A DNA stretch of 64,000 bases from Rachicladosporium sp. CCFEE 5018 (lineage: Eukaryota > Ascomycota > Dothideomycetes > Cladosporiales > Cladosporiaceae): NCBI GenBank assembly GCA_002077045.2, contig KZ111143.1, forward strand, positions 542,104 to 606,103. The letters run 5' to 3'. Below, in pieces: positions 9,937-23,865 of this stretch (the stretch's first letter is position 1; every line of letters begins with the position of its first letter). Position numbers and translations under genes: made by a program. The notes beneath the pieces are model-generated. The model made no database searches. It was not told where the DNA came from and was given only the letters and a program-made list of their open reading frames with translations.

Positions 9937-12900
9937 CAGGTTCTAGTCAAAGCACTCCACATGGGATCAAGATCGTCGAGGAGTATTAGTAGCTACCATA
10001 ACGGCAGTCGTGTGTACAGCCTCAAGCGACTCTTCCGCTACCAAACCCACGGCTCAAGCTTGCATTACTCTGTGAACGCACCGACTTCGTCTCGATCCTT
10101 GCCGCGCTCGGCTTGACATGCCCACGTCTTGAAAATGGGTTCAGAGACAGCAATTTGAATGTACCCGAAGCTTGCTTATGGCACCTTGTCCTACGGGAAC
10201 TCATGTTGCGGATTCTCAGCATAAGGTTCTTCCAACACCTGTAGAGCTCTGCTCCATCCCAGACTCTACAGACTCAGTGACTTCATTACAATGGCCTTAG
10301 CTGAGCGCTCGAATAGGGAAGTCGAGCTTGTTCAGATAGCTTGCCCGATGACAGCATGTCATCCGCTGACATGACGACGATGAAAACGCTATTCACATCG
10401 GGTCTGAACCCCGGGCCCAGCATATGTCAGCTTAATAGATGCAGCGTCGACCAGCAGGCCCTCACACAATGTCAAATCATCTCCCCGGAGCTTTGATGAG
10501 CGCTATCTCGCTTACATATGCAGTTGCCGCAGTGCAGCATGCACCTCTAGCCTACTATTGTGTGGACCCTGCATGTAGCGGCGGATTACTGATGAGCTGA
10601 GTAAGTGGGAGTTGGAAGCTGAGTTCGAGCTATGGAGGGAGCTCTGAGAGACGGTGAGAGTTTGAGAGAGGTGTGCACGGGAGCGTATGTGAGCGCGGGC
10701 CTTGAAAATGTGCGGGCAGAGAGCAACCGATGATTATGGTGTTGGTACGTGGGCAAGCTGCTATTGGACATGGCAAGTGTTGCTGCGTTCGACTGCCGGT
10801 AAGGGCAAGGTATAAGCTTCAGCTTCAGCTTCAGCCTTTCAACAAACTTATCGTGCCATTCGTCGGCGTGGAATTATGGAGGATCGAGCTCAGCAACAGC
10901 GGGGTCAGCTAGATTCAATGCCTAGTCAGAGACGTGTCAAAGTTAACAACAGCGTTGCAACAGGCACACATTGCGAGCGTGTGTTTCGCTGGAGGTCAGC
11001 TTATTCGCAAAGTCGTGATGGCGAAGTCGCAGTACCTTTGAGGCCGCACTGAATGGCATTTCGTGTTCATCCAAAGATAAGGCACCGTCGAAGCTTAGAC
11101 TCTGGTAAAGGACCAGCTTTCACGCTGTACGTTAGAGTACCACTCCTGCTTCGATTGAGATCTTGCACCTCGCAACTATATGTGAACGCATTGATGACAT
11201 GTACTTCTAAGGGAAGCTGCCATTGGTCTGATAAGACCATCACCAACCACTCGGGAGCTCAAATCGACGGAGGACTAGCACTTTTGGGAAGAAGGCTTGT
11301 GGGCTTCGCTCGTCTGTAGACGGATGTCCCCATTCACCTTTGCAGCCGATTCCATGGTTATGGGGAGTATCGTGATTATGAGCACAACAGAGGTACTCGG
11401 CACATCAACGGTAATCAGGTTGAACGAGAGATGAGCTACCCTGGCCAAGTGAATCCTCGATGGTCCTCGCGAGTCGAGGACAGAACGCTACCTACTAATG
11501 ATGAAGTGTCTAAGAGGTCGCGTCCTTGGCCCAGGTGCTTTCACTTGCTGTGGTTTAGAAACCTTGTGAGTCAGTCGCAGGATCGTGCAGAATGAGTGCA
11601 ACGCCTCGGTAATAGTCCAAGGGAGATCCAAACCACCACGGACGAACAGACGGTAGCTGTAGCGTGTTCATCATGCTGCACAGGTAGCTGTCGATGTCGG
11701 CCGAATGATTGGCACGTCTCGGCCCCGGAAGTGCTGTGCTTGCCGGTTGCCGCGCTCCCCAGTAATGCTTGTGTGCTCTGTACGCTGCGGCAGCGGTCAG
11801 CACCCTGTAGGGCTGAAGTGTTGGGGCGCCTTTTTCGCGCGATGAGGATACGGTCGGCCACTGCCAGAATGTGCAAGTCAACTTTGGCAGCTCGAGCCTC
11901 TGTTATCATGAAGCTGTCGCTGTATGATGCAATCGGTCGTCAGTGAAAGGCGATTTAGACTCCAACGGCGCTCGGCGACACGCTCAACGCGCATACATGC
12001 ACAATAACATCGTGTCGATCCGCGGGGTGAAGGACACGTGGTAAGACACAACCCTATTGATGAGAAACAGCTAGGGCGCGCACGGCATGCAGGATGTCGA
12101 AACGCGTCCTCTGACAAGACAGGCAGAACGCCTGACACTGCTGCGCCAGGATTGTGCAATGCGCCAGAACGGGCCAAGGACTGTGCGAAGTATCTTTTGC
12201 GAAACCGAGCTGCTGGACGCCAGAGAGGGGTCTCGGTCTTCTGTTGATCAGCGCGATGGTCAGCAACGAGGGAGTGAAGACCGAGCATTGACGGTCAATT
12301 GGCGACGCACCACGCTGATAGTACAGAGTAGCGTTATTGACGGTCTTATCGGTTGACGGATGAGTCGTCGATCAAGACCGGCGACATCTTTGTAAGCTTT
12401 GCACTCCCCTGTCAAGGGTGGATACTGCTTTGAGAAAGTAACCTCTCGGCAGCAGGATTTAGCGAACGTCCGTCTTGCCACCTCTGCATGCATTCGCATC
12501 CGTCAGCACATGGTCACCCAACCTCATCACGCAGAGTAAGGCGGAAGTTTCTGACGACCGATAGCCCCATGCATCGCTTAAGGTTTGCTCTGTGCGCCTG
12601 GGCTATCACAGGCGGCATCAGAGACCGGCTGCCGCACAGCCGCTATGTCCCCGAGAGAACGGTAGCACTATTGGTGATGGGAAGTAAAGCGTATCTGGCT
12701 CCGCGTATGAAGCGCAATCCGACTCCGAATGCACGAAAGGGCTTGCCCAGGTTCGCGGGCGTGTGCCGCGGAGCCCTTTCCCCAAGGCGTGCCTGATGTG
12801 ATCGCATCTCGCTATGCGGATTACGAAATGTCGGTTGCTGCACCCTTATGACTACTCAGCTTATATGAGCCTTGTCAATCGCGCATTTATGCTTGCATTT

Positions 12901-13008
12901 GCCCCTTCTTGGACTGCACTGCTCTTTAGGTCTACCTATACTTTCTACTGTTGGTTGTTGTACTACACGCCCTTGGCTAGCATCGCTCTGAGGTAATATC
13001 ATATTACA
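9937..13008. other. Gene-poor 3.07-kb interval between DOP1 and the Zn2Cys6 gene
   Basis: No open frame here has a recognisable product, codon pattern or intron structure; all are short and overlap on both strands. A short (AGCTTC)3 repeat lies near 10816. The interval probably holds the DOP1 3' UTR, a long promoter and 5' UTR for the transcription factor, and possibly non-coding RNA. The contig 2 copy (19635-22706) appears identical. Confidence 0.5.
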
Positions 13009-14167
13009 ATGCAACCTATACGCAACCTGCAGATCAACACTGCTTCACTATCAATGCACAACGCCCTGTCGATGGATTCCTTGTCGCCGGCCATGCTACC
13101 AGGCAACATGCAACGGACAGACTCGCAAGACTCGACTGCCGACAGCCTTCGCAAACGGGTGTGCAAAGCATGCGATCGATGTCGAATGAAGAAGAGCAAG
13201 TGTAATGGCGAAGTGCCTTGCTCACGTTGCAAGGCAGACGATCAGATTTGTGTCTTTGGGTATGTTGTATGCCTACTCACTCGGGCTGACCATTGCTGAC
13301 TTCGCGCCAAGTGAAAGAAAACGTTCACACGACAAAATCTACCCGAAAGGCTACGTCGAGCAGCTGGAGCAGCAGCAAGGCCAAATCGCCTCAGGCCTTC
13401 GCGAAATGTACCAACGAGCTCTCCGCGATGGACACTGGAAAGGCTCACCACTTGCTGAAACGGATGGAAAACCACTGGTTCATGACATCCTTGCTGGACT
13501 TGGCCTTCTCATGGACTCCAAGACTGGTGATGAAGCAGAACCATTCATTGAAGACTTCAAGGAAATGCAGAAGCAGCTCATCAGCAACGGCGCTCCTTTA
13601 GTCCATAGGCGAGGATCAGTCAGCTCGGACTCAGACCGGAGCCAACACCGGTCATCACGAGCTGCATCAAATATCACGCCACTCGAGAACAGGCGCAAGG
13701 TCTTCCGCGATAGCTTCACCCTGACGAGTGCGCATCACACTCCACTCACCCAAAGTCCCACGCAGAGATTGGCAACGCCAACATCAGCAACTCGGCCCAC
13801 TCACCGTCAGCCTCAGTGGCAACAGCCCCAAGTAACTCAGCCGATGCAAATGGATCCTCCTGCTGCTCAGACGTATGCGCCCGAATGGCAGCAGCTGCTT
13901 GCCAATAACAACACCAATCCTTTCCCACTCAATCCGCCGCCGCAGATGCCAGTCATGCGAGGCAACGATGTGATGATGAGCATAAACGCATGGGACTCGC
14001 CTTCGTACTCATTCGATCTGGCGGGACCGAACCAGGGCTTCGCAAACCAGCAACCTCTCTCATTCAATGACTACAATCCCTATACCAATACTGGTATGAA
14101 TGATCTGATGGACGATAACTTCGACATGAGCAAGTATGAGCAGGGTGGAAACGAGCTGATGATATGA
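13009..14167 (+). CDS. Zn(II)2Cys6 transcription factor, FCR1-like (contig 1 copy)
   Basis: Exons 13009-13259 and 13312-14167 with a 52-bp intron give 368 residues. The zinc cluster is C55-x2-C58-x6-C65-x5-C71-x2-C74-x6-C81, the exact fungal binuclear pattern, flanked by basic residues (RKRVCKACDRCRMKKSKC). The intron lies directly after it. Exon 2 continues with ERKRSHDKIYPKGYVEQLEQ, a linker and short coiled segment typical of proteins annotated as fluconazole-resistance-protein-1-like regulators in Ascomycota. The C-terminal half is Gln/Pro/Asn-rich and probably an activation region. No fungal-specific middle homology domain is visible. It should be a nuclear DNA-binding regulator; its targets cannot be read from the sequence. 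Confidence 0.85.
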
Positions 14168-15561
14168 TCACTGCTCGTTCACAACCATTGACGCACTTGG
14201 AAGCACCTGCTCGACAAGAGCTGTCAACATCTGCCCGTTGTGTGATTGAAATGCACTGCGAATGATGCGCACGACAAGGCATTACGCATCTACCGCGTGG
14301 TCGTCCGCGGCTCACGCTATGTCATCACCGCGTTCGGAAGATGTTCGGATTTATTCGAGCAACTACAATCGCTCAGCGGCGTCAGAAGATTCCATTCCGC
14401 ATTGCATGCAGGCTTGCATAAAGTCTGCATGAACATCCGGGATCCGTCGGACTTAGGTTCGATATTTCTCCGAAAAGCCGAGACGATCAGTAGCAGCGAG
14501 AGCGAGCCAAGCAAAGATGAAGACGTTACGATGTCACACCACGGCAACCTCACCAGTCGGAATGTCGGATGGCTCATGGTCATGTGTACGCCGAGGGTAC
14601 TCGATGGGAATACCGGCACGAGGCACGCGATTGACACCGCAACAAGTTAGGAGCTCACCAATCCAGGTTGACATCGGAATGGTCGTTCAAAGCGTTCAAG
14701 CGAAGCATGGCGTTGGGGGACTGAGTTATTCAATCACGGCGTTAGTCGAGGCGGGCGTGACGGCGAACACTGGGTACTTTACAGAGCTGATATCAGATGC
14801 TTCCATGCAGAGGACATTGGACCACCGCGCGCTCACAGGTCACGTCCGGCCGGTGTGTTCTGGTAGGTATCGCAATGCTGCGAGTAGCGTCGTACTTTCT
14901 TTGACGGACAACATCTGCATAGTCCCCAGCCAAATGCTCGTGAATAGAGTTTACGTACTTAGGCTGCCCGCATTCGACCTCCCTGGGTTGACTTGTTGGG
15001 GGTCTGTGTCCGAGCTGCTCCTTCCAATATTGGATACTTGCCTTGTGCGTTGTAAGAGATCTCGTAGTAGGGTCGGTCGATCCATCTGAGGGTTCGACCG
15101 GAAACCGAAACCTCGTGAACAGGTTGATTTTCATCTTGATTGCTCAGTGCATATTCTGCAACGTGCCAAGCCTGGCTGGATATGTTGGTCAGGGCGGAGT
15201 AAGTTCCATCGGGGGCCTGGTACGTGGTATATTCATCCCTCCTCCTGACCATGAATGAAGAAACATGTCGTAGTAAGGCAGCTCTACGCGACGGTTGCGA
15301 AGTCAGCCCTGTTACAAGTACTCCTTTACGCTCACCACTTGGAAGTCGTTGCCTCGAACGAAACACGGCAGACTCCACATGCAACCTGATCTTAGCCGAA
15401 ACGATCAGCCTGAACATCCTCCACATCAATATGACACGCTCCGGAGCAGCGCTCCACTGTAAGAGACAGTTGTCACCACTGCCGCGCAACAATAATGGCG
15501 GCTCGTGATAGTGAACTTCAGGCAAGCAAACTCTCCATCTTTCTCTTCTCTCAACTATCAC
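14168..15561. other. Intergenic region with one weak small reading frame
   Basis: No confident gene. On the minus strand, 15252-14959 could encode 97 residues with fairly protein-like composition (DEYTTYQAPDGTYSALTN near its start), extendable upstream to 15561, but no family is recognised and it overlaps the epimerase promoter. The 190-residue plus-strand frame at 14517-15089 overlaps it and looks random. The contig 2 copy is 23866-25259. Confidence 0.35.
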
Positions 15562-16103
15562 ATGCTTCGTACCCTCCCCAAGCTATTCTCCAAGACCACC
15601 GCAAAGATGGCCACTAAGAAGTATTCCGACTCGTTTTCGTTCCTACCCCAGGGCGGCATCGTTCAGGACTTCAAAGTCGGAGGCACGAACATTGTACTCG
15701 GCTTCCCCTCTGCCGAGTCGTACAAGACCAAACACAGCCCATTCTTCGGCGAGACCATCGGTCGCGTTGCAAACCGCATCTCAGGCGCCAAGATCAACAG
15801 CCTCAATGGGAAAAGCTACCCGCTTGCTGTCAACAATGGGCCAAATACACTTCACGGCGGGGTCAAAGGCTGGGGTAAAGTTGACTTCGAGGGTCCAAAG
15901 GATGTCGAGAGGAACGGAAAAGAGGCTGTGCTATTCACATATCTGAGCAAAGATGGAGATGAGGGCTTCCCTGGTACGGTGGAGTTCAAGCTGTGGTATA
16001 CACCCAGTGTGGAGAAAGACGAAAGTGGAATCGAGAAGACAAGCTTGGAAATCGAATACGAGGTTGAGCTTGTTGGCGATGAGGTTGAAGAGACTGTTGT
16101 TGC
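15562..16103 (+). CDS. Aldose 1-epimerase (galactose mutarotase), truncated by the assembly gap (contig 1 copy)
   Basis: This is the 5' part of the gene described at 25260-26379; it stops at the N run, 13 bp before the expected exon end. It differs from the contig 2 copy by three bases, giving Ile-to-Val and Asp-to-Ala-type changes in overlapping frames. The visible part holds the N-x-x-R region (GRVANRISG) and the HGG motif of the active site. An alternative start is 15607, in a good context. Truncation is an assembly effect, not a pseudogene. Confidence 0.85.
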
Positions 16104-16203
16104 NNNNNNNNNNNNNNNNNNNNNNNNNNNNNNNNNNNNNNNNNNNNNNNNNNNNNNNNNNNNNNNNNNNNNNNNNNNNNNNNNNNNNNNNNNNNNNNNN
16201 NNN
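16104..16203. other. Assembly gap, 100 N
   Basis: Exactly 100 unknown bases, the conventional size for a gap of unknown length. The sequence after the gap goes back to one already present 9.7 kb upstream. Confidence 0.99.
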
Positions 16204-19200
16204 CAAGCTCCCAGCATTGCAAGAAAGGGCTGGAGTCCCTTGGAACTGATAAGCTGATCTATCGTATCGTGGCAAGCCTTTGGGATCAACTATCACCCAT
16301 GAACGCAAGACATCAGCTCGAAGCTGTGCAACTACTCTGGCAAATGGATGGGCTTGACCCGTCCGCCAGTACTGTGAAAGCTGCACTTAGCTCAGTCATG
16401 GGCGGAAGCGACGTCAGCAGGGTACACGGCGCCGGCCATGATGAATTTCGCACTGCCGAGAACCTGACATGCTTTGCGGTACTGTGGAAACACAGCGTAC
16501 CAACGGCATCGGCAGCTGTGAGCCAAGAAGCTCGAAGCCTACAGCGTCGTGGGAGCGTAAAGAGCATACCCGTTGACGGCATGGCGTGGGTAAGACGTCG
16601 AGATGTGATGGGCGGACCTCTGTTCATGACCATCGACGCTATCCGAGGATCTTCGAGGACCTGCCAAAAGGCGGCGATGCGCATTTTCGGCACAGTTGCC
16701 AGTTCGGAAGTTGTCTTGCAGCTTCTCCTGGGTAGGCTGGCTAAATCACTGCCCGGACAAAACGATATAGGTCAAGTGCGCAAGTTCCAACAAGTGCGTG
16801 ACGGCCAGCAGCGTACCCGTGGTATAGCGGTGGTGCTGCAACAGATCGAGAGTATCCTGAGACACGCGAACAATCCAATTTGGCAGTCCCTAATGAGCTT
16901 GCCCAACTTTGCTAGACCAGATTCTCCAGACCAGTCAATGGTAGCCTGGCTTGCGACGGAGTGTGCTGGCCTGATAGAAAAACCAATGGTGCTGAGTTCT
17001 GCAAAAGGGACTGCGATCTCAATCCTCGATGCTGCCTTGCACGGACCGGAGTTCATCAGAACGCAAATTCAGACGTTGGACCTGGCTGATGTGATCCTCC
17101 AATGCGTACTAGATACCCTGTCAAACGACGAGGACGAGACGCATGGCAGACTATTGGACCTTGCGCTTTCGGCCATGACTCTACGCCAGCCAGATCTGTC
17201 GAGCAAGCATGACGACGAGTCATTGCGGCGATCATCTGTTGCAACGCAACGGGAGTCGAGTCTTATATCTCGGAATCCTTCACAGTTGCACGTCCGCACT
17301 ATGGGAGCTGCTGTGTCCTCAAAGCTACTGGCTACCCTAAAAGCAGGCTTTGCTGCCGGGAGCGCACGGCGTCACATGGATATATGGCTGGATTTCCTGA
17401 CGTCGTGTTTGCATTTCTTTGGCGATGGTCTGATCACCGTGCTCATACCACTGGTGGATATGTTTTGCGCACAGCTGAATGCTGCCTGTATCCATCTCAG
17501 GACTTTCTACCTCAACACTGAGAACACGCCGGAGCTCGCTCCTGACGTCGTCATATTGTGGCTTCTTGACGGTCTAGATATCGTCCTGGCGGAGGCGCAT
17601 GACTTCAATATCGGCTCAATGGATCAATCATCCACACGATCACTGTCCGAGGCAGCGCAAGGGGGTCCGTCATCCACATCTTCCAAGGCTCAAGGATCAA
17701 GTACCGGTATCAATACCGCAAACAGTCGTCTCACGCTGGTGCTAGCGCTCAAGGACGCCGCAGCGATAGTCATGGACGTTTGGCTTTGGTCTGCTCAGGC
17801 TATCGATGTCTACGCCAACATACACAGCTCCTTGACAGGATCAAACACCGCAGTGCGTTTGCGCAGTCGTTCTCGGTCGATGCTAGAGCAGATCTACACT
17901 GTGCAAACCCTGGAGACCATAGAATTCATGATACACAAGTGGTGCCACGCTACAGAACCACATCATAGTGCTTCTGTACTCAGTCTCCTCCAGGCCATGA
18001 CACCGGCACGTCCACGAAGCGTTCTACCTGCGACATTGAATGCAGTGTGCAGTCGCTGTAACTCTGTTCCAGCAAGCCCAACGCGACAGTCGAGTCTGAC
18101 AACCGAACTGACGGCTGCAGAGATCTTGTCGTTCCTGGCTACCTATCTTGGCACGGTCGATGCGGATGCCACCGACGAAATCTGGCCGGACTGTACAGCC
18201 TTCATGCGCGACGTTCTATCCAATCCCATGCCTTTCAGGCAAGTCCTACCCGGTCTGCTGTGGATCGCATCCATACTCGCCGAGCATCTGGCCAATACAA
18301 ACTATGGGGACCAGCGGAAAATGAGGCGTGAGCTTGGCGATCTGTTCCAGCGTCTGCTGGCTGCATGCTTCGCCACATTGCCGTCTGTTACGCATCCTGT
18401 TGCCTCGACGGTGCCCCAGAAGGAAACAGGCAGCAGTCTGGGTCAACGCAGCATGGACATCACTGTGATACTCACACAAATGATGCCACACATCGATAAT
18501 CTTCTGGACGCGAGCGACCGGGTAGCCAATGCCGTCAACGCGATAACGTCAGGCATCATCAGCCATGAACTTCACGCCAAAGCGTTTCCCGCCAACGTGC
18601 ATCCTGATACACTTGTGCTGCTGGCTGCGCTAGCAGTCAAGGCTCCTACAGCAAAGCCATGGAGGAAGGAAGTATCTGAGGCTTTTATGAGACCACGATT
18701 CTTGGAGACTAACGCCGATGTCATGCAACAGTACTGGATGCCTGTCTTGCATCATTGGGCAGGAACTGGTAAAGAGCAAATGAACGATTTGCTGAGTCGC
18801 TTGATTGCGCCATCGAGCGCAGGCATCATGTTTGGCGTGGGCGCCGCAGCTGCGCGCATCAAGGCAGATATTGAAACGCAAACGACGCTCCGGCGACTTT
18901 GCGTGCTGTATTTGGCTTCGCCTACCGATACTCATCTGAGGTCCCTCCAAGCCGTGATGGTAAAGCTCACAGAGCTTTTCGAAGTCAGTGCCTTGTCCTC
19001 CCCTTCAGCAGCAGTCAAACAAGAGATCTTCATGGTATGCCGCGTACTTGTGCTTTCTGTCTCGCCGGCCCGGTTGACTCCGATGTGGCCGCTTTTCAAC
19101 AGCTGGCTCAAGGCAGCGCTGGTGGGAGGTCTGGCCTGGACGTCGGAGAACGCTGACAACATTACCAATCTCGCGCTGCTGCAAGCTTGCAAGTTGCTGG

Positions 19201-19634
19201 AAGTCTTACTAGCTCTGTCGCCCAACGAGTTTCAACCGCACGAGTGGCTCTGGGTCACTGACACAACGGACGCCATACACCACTCTAACATGTGGCGGTC
19301 CGCAGCTCTGTCTGATCGACTCGCTGAGGAGTTGAGCACCAACGTCTCGAACGGTACTCAGCCGATGATAGCCACGATCGAGGTCTCTTCAAGCCTGGAA
19401 GGTGATTCTAAGCATCAGCATATGATTGAAAGCGACCCCAGCATGGACACCGAAGACATCAAGGCTATGAGCCGCGAACAATTTGCGATCTCTATCATTC
19501 GGCCGTACTTCAGTCAGCTCAGCATCAATACTTACGAGGCTGTGTACCAGATGAAGGCCGGATCAGTGTCAGTGCACCGTGACGCCCTGCTCAGAGACTT
19601 GCTGAATGTCACAACTATGGTTAGGCACGATTGA
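16204..19634 (+). CDS. DOP1: DOP1, 3' part only (contig 2 copy, 5' end lost at gap)
   Basis: Continues the DOP1 reading frame from the middle of a codon (first full codon at 16206) to the same stop as the contig 1 copy. It covers roughly the last 1143 residues. About 49 nucleotide differences from contig 1 lie in its first 2.3 kb, many of them amino-acid changing, with none seen in the last 1.1 kb. The frame is open throughout, so this allele appears functional. Confidence 0.9.
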
Positions 19635-22600
19635 CAGGTTCTAGTCAAAGCACTCCACATGGGATCAAGATCGTCGAGGAGTATTAGTAGCTACCATAAC
19701 GGCAGTCGTGTGTACAGCCTCAAGCGACTCTTCCGCTACCAAACCCACGGCTCAAGCTTGCATTACTCTGTGAACGCACCGACTTCGTCTCGATCCTTGC
19801 CGCGCTCGGCTTGACATGCCCACGTCTTGAAAATGGGTTCAGAGACAGCAATTTGAATGTACCCGAAGCTTGCTTATGGCACCTTGTCCTACGGGAACTC
19901 ATGTTGCGGATTCTCAGCATAAGGTTCTTCCAACACCTGTAGAGCTCTGCTCCATCCCAGACTCTACAGACTCAGTGACTTCATTACAATGGCCTTAGCT
20001 GAGCGCTCGAATAGGGAAGTCGAGCTTGTTCAGATAGCTTGCCCGATGACAGCATGTCATCCGCTGACATGACGACGATGAAAACGCTATTCACATCGGG
20101 TCTGAACCCCGGGCCCAGCATATGTCAGCTTAATAGATGCAGCGTCGACCAGCAGGCCCTCACACAATGTCAAATCATCTCCCCGGAGCTTTGATGAGCG
20201 CTATCTCGCTTACATATGCAGTTGCCGCAGTGCAGCATGCACCTCTAGCCTACTATTGTGTGGACCCTGCATGTAGCGGCGGATTACTGATGAGCTGAGT
20301 AAGTGGGAGTTGGAAGCTGAGTTCGAGCTATGGAGGGAGCTCTGAGAGACGGTGAGAGTTTGAGAGAGGTGTGCACGGGAGCGTATGTGAGCGCGGGCCT
20401 TGAAAATGTGCGGGCAGAGAGCAACCGATGATTATGGTGTTGGTACGTGGGCAAGCTGCTATTGGACATGGCAAGTGTTGCTGCGTTCGACTGCCGGTAA
20501 GGGCAAGGTATAAGCTTCAGCTTCAGCTTCAGCCTTTCAACAAACTTATCGTGCCATTCGTCGGCGTGGAATTATGGAGGATCGAGCTCAGCAACAGCGG
20601 GGTCAGCTAGATTCAATGCCTAGTCAGAGACGTGTCAAAGTTAACAACAGCGTTGCAACAGGCACACATTGCGAGCGTGTGTTTCGCTGGAGGTCAGCTT
20701 ATTCGCAAAGTCGTGATGGCGAAGTCGCAGTACCTTTGAGGCCGCACTGAATGGCATTTCGTGTTCATCCAAAGATAAGGCACCGTCGAAGCTTAGACTC
20801 TGGTAAAGGACCAGCTTTCACGCTGTACGTTAGAGTACCACTCCTGCTTCGATTGAGATCTTGCACCTCGCAACTATATGTGAACGCATTGATGACATGT
20901 ACTTCTAAGGGAAGCTGCCATTGGTCTGATAAGACCATCACCAACCACTCGGGAGCTCAAATCGACGGAGGACTAGCACTTTTGGGAAGAAGGCTTGTGG
21001 GCTTCGCTCGTCTGTAGACGGATGTCCCCATTCACCTTTGCAGCCGATTCCATGGTTATGGGGAGTATCGTGATTATGAGCACAACAGAGGTACTCGGCA
21101 CATCAACGGTAATCAGGTTGAACGAGAGATGAGCTACCCTGGCCAAGTGAATCCTCGATGGTCCTCGCGAGTCGAGGACAGAACGCTACCTACTAATGAT
21201 GAAGTGTCTAAGAGGTCGCGTCCTTGGCCCAGGTGCTTTCACTTGCTGTGGTTTAGAAACCTTGTGAGTCAGTCGCAGGATCGTGCAGAATGAGTGCAAC
21301 GCCTCGGTAATAGTCCAAGGGAGATCCAAACCACCACGGACGAACAGACGGTAGCTGTAGCGTGTTCATCATGCTGCACAGGTAGCTGTCGATGTCGGCC
21401 GAATGATTGGCACGTCTCGGCCCCGGAAGTGCTGTGCTTGCCGGTTGCCGCGCTCCCCAGTAATGCTTGTGTGCTCTGTACGCTGCGGCAGCGGTCAGCA
21501 CCCTGTAGGGCTGAAGTGTTGGGGCGCCTTTTTCGCGCGATGAGGATACGGTCGGCCACTGCCAGAATGTGCAAGTCAACTTTGGCAGCTCGAGCCTCTG
21601 TTATCATGAAGCTGTCGCTGTATGATGCAATCGGTCGTCAGTGAAAGGCGATTTAGACTCCAACGGCGCTCGGCGACACGCTCAACGCGCATACATGCAC
21701 AATAACATCGTGTCGATCCGCGGGGTGAAGGACACGTGGTAAGACACAACCCTATTGATGAGAAACAGCTAGGGCGCGCACGGCATGCAGGATGTCGAAA
21801 CGCGTCCTCTGACAAGACAGGCAGAACGCCTGACACTGCTGCGCCAGGATTGTGCAATGCGCCAGAACGGGCCAAGGACTGTGCGAAGTATCTTTTGCGA
21901 AACCGAGCTGCTGGACGCCAGAGAGGGGTCTCGGTCTTCTGTTGATCAGCGCGATGGTCAGCAACGAGGGAGTGAAGACCGAGCATTGACGGTCAATTGG
22001 CGACGCACCACGCTGATAGTACAGAGTAGCGTTATTGACGGTCTTATCGGTTGACGGATGAGTCGTCGATCAAGACCGGCGACATCTTTGTAAGCTTTGC
22101 ACTCCCCTGTCAAGGGTGGATACTGCTTTGAGAAAGTAACCTCTCGGCAGCAGGATTTAGCGAACGTCCGTCTTGCCACCTCTGCATGCATTCGCATCCG
22201 TCAGCACATGGTCACCCAACCTCATCACGCAGAGTAAGGCGGAAGTTTCTGACGACCGATAGCCCCATGCATCGCTTAAGGTTTGCTCTGTGCGCCTGGG
22301 CTATCACAGGCGGCATCAGAGACCGGCTGCCGCACAGCCGCTATGTCCCCGAGAGAACGGTAGCACTATTGGTGATGGGAAGTAAAGCGTATCTGGCTCC
22401 GCGTATGAAGCGCAATCCGACTCCGAATGCACGAAAGGGCTTGCCCAGGTTCGCGGGCGTGTGCCGCGGAGCCCTTTCCCCAAGGCGTGCCTGATGTGAT
22501 CGCATCTCGCTATGCGGATTACGAAATGTCGGTTGCTGCACCCTTATGACTACTCAGCTTATATGAGCCTTGTCAATCGCGCATTTATGCTTGCATTTGC

Positions 22601-22706
22601 CCCTTCTTGGACTGCACTGCTCTTTAGGTCTACCTATACTTTCTACTGTTGGTTGTTGTACTACACGCCCTTGGCTAGCATCGCTCTGAGGTAATATCAT
22701 ATTACA

Positions 22707-23865
22707 ATGCAACCTATACGCAACCTGCAGATCAACACTGCTTCACTATCAATGCACAACGCCCTGTCGATGGATTCCTTGTCGCCGGCCATGCTACCAG
22801 GCAACATGCAACGGACAGACTCGCAAGACTCGACTGCCGACAGCCTTCGCAAACGGGTGTGCAAAGCATGCGATCGATGTCGAATGAAGAAGAGCAAGTG
22901 TAATGGCGAAGTGCCTTGCTCACGTTGCAAGGCAGACGATCAGATTTGTGTCTTTGGGTATGTTGTATGCCTACTCACTCGGGCTGACCATTGCTGACTT
23001 CGCGCCAAGTGAAAGAAAACGTTCACACGACAAAATCTACCCGAAAGGCTACGTCGAGCAGCTGGAGCAGCAGCAAGGCCAAATCGCCTCAGGCCTTCGC
23101 GAAATGTACCAACGAGCTCTCCGCGATGGACACTGGAAAGGCTCACCACTTGCTGAAACGGATGGAAAACCACTGGTTCATGACATCCTTGCTGGACTTG
23201 GCCTTCTCATGGACTCCAAGACTGGTGATGAAGCAGAACCATTCATTGAAGACTTCAAGGAAATGCAGAAGCAGCTCATCAGCAACGGCGCTCCTTTAGT
23301 CCATAGGCGAGGATCAGTCAGCTCGGACTCAGACCGGAGCCAACACCGGTCATCACGAGCTGCATCAAATATCACGCCACTCGAGAACAGGCGCAAGGTC
23401 TTCCGCGATAGCTTCACCCTGACGAGTGCGCATCACACTCCACTCACCCAAAGTCCCACGCAGAGATTGGCAACGCCAACATCAGCAACTCGGCCCACTC
23501 ACCGTCAGCCTCAGTGGCAACAGCCCCAAGTAACTCAGCCGATGCAAATGGATCCTCCTGCTGCTCAGACGTATGCGCCCGAATGGCAGCAGCTGCTTGC
23601 CAATAACAACACCAATCCTTTCCCACTCAATCCGCCGCCGCAGATGCCAGTCATGCGAGGCAACGATGTGATGATGAGCATAAACGCATGGGACTCGCCT
23701 TCGTACTCATTCGATCTGGCGGGACCGAACCAGGGCTTCGCAAACCAGCAACCTCTCTCATTCAATGACTACAATCCCTATACCAATACTGGTATGAATG
23801 ATCTGATGGACGATAACTTCGACATGAGCAAGTATGAGCAGGGTGGAAACGAGCTGATGATATGA
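22707..23865 (+). CDS. Zn(II)2Cys6 transcription factor, FCR1-like (contig 2 copy)
   Basis: Exons 22707-22957 and 23010-23865. The protein is identical to the contig 1 copy (368 residues), including the zinc cluster and Gln-rich tail. Probably the other haplotype of the same locus. Confidence 0.85.

Larger units (their letters stand above)
6506..16103. repeat. Contig 1 member of duplicated segment A (9,598 bp)
   Basis: Matches 16204-25801 base for base at a constant offset of 9698, with no indel noticed. About 49 substitutions fall before position 8843, none were seen from there to about 15660, and three fall in the last 440 bp. It ends exactly at the N gap, as expected for an unmerged contig overlap. 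Confidence 0.95.

Noticed and set aside
14517..15089. 190-residue plus-strand frame between the transcription factor and the epimerase
   Set aside because: Composition looks random, no introns or motifs, and it overlaps another equally long frame on the other strand.
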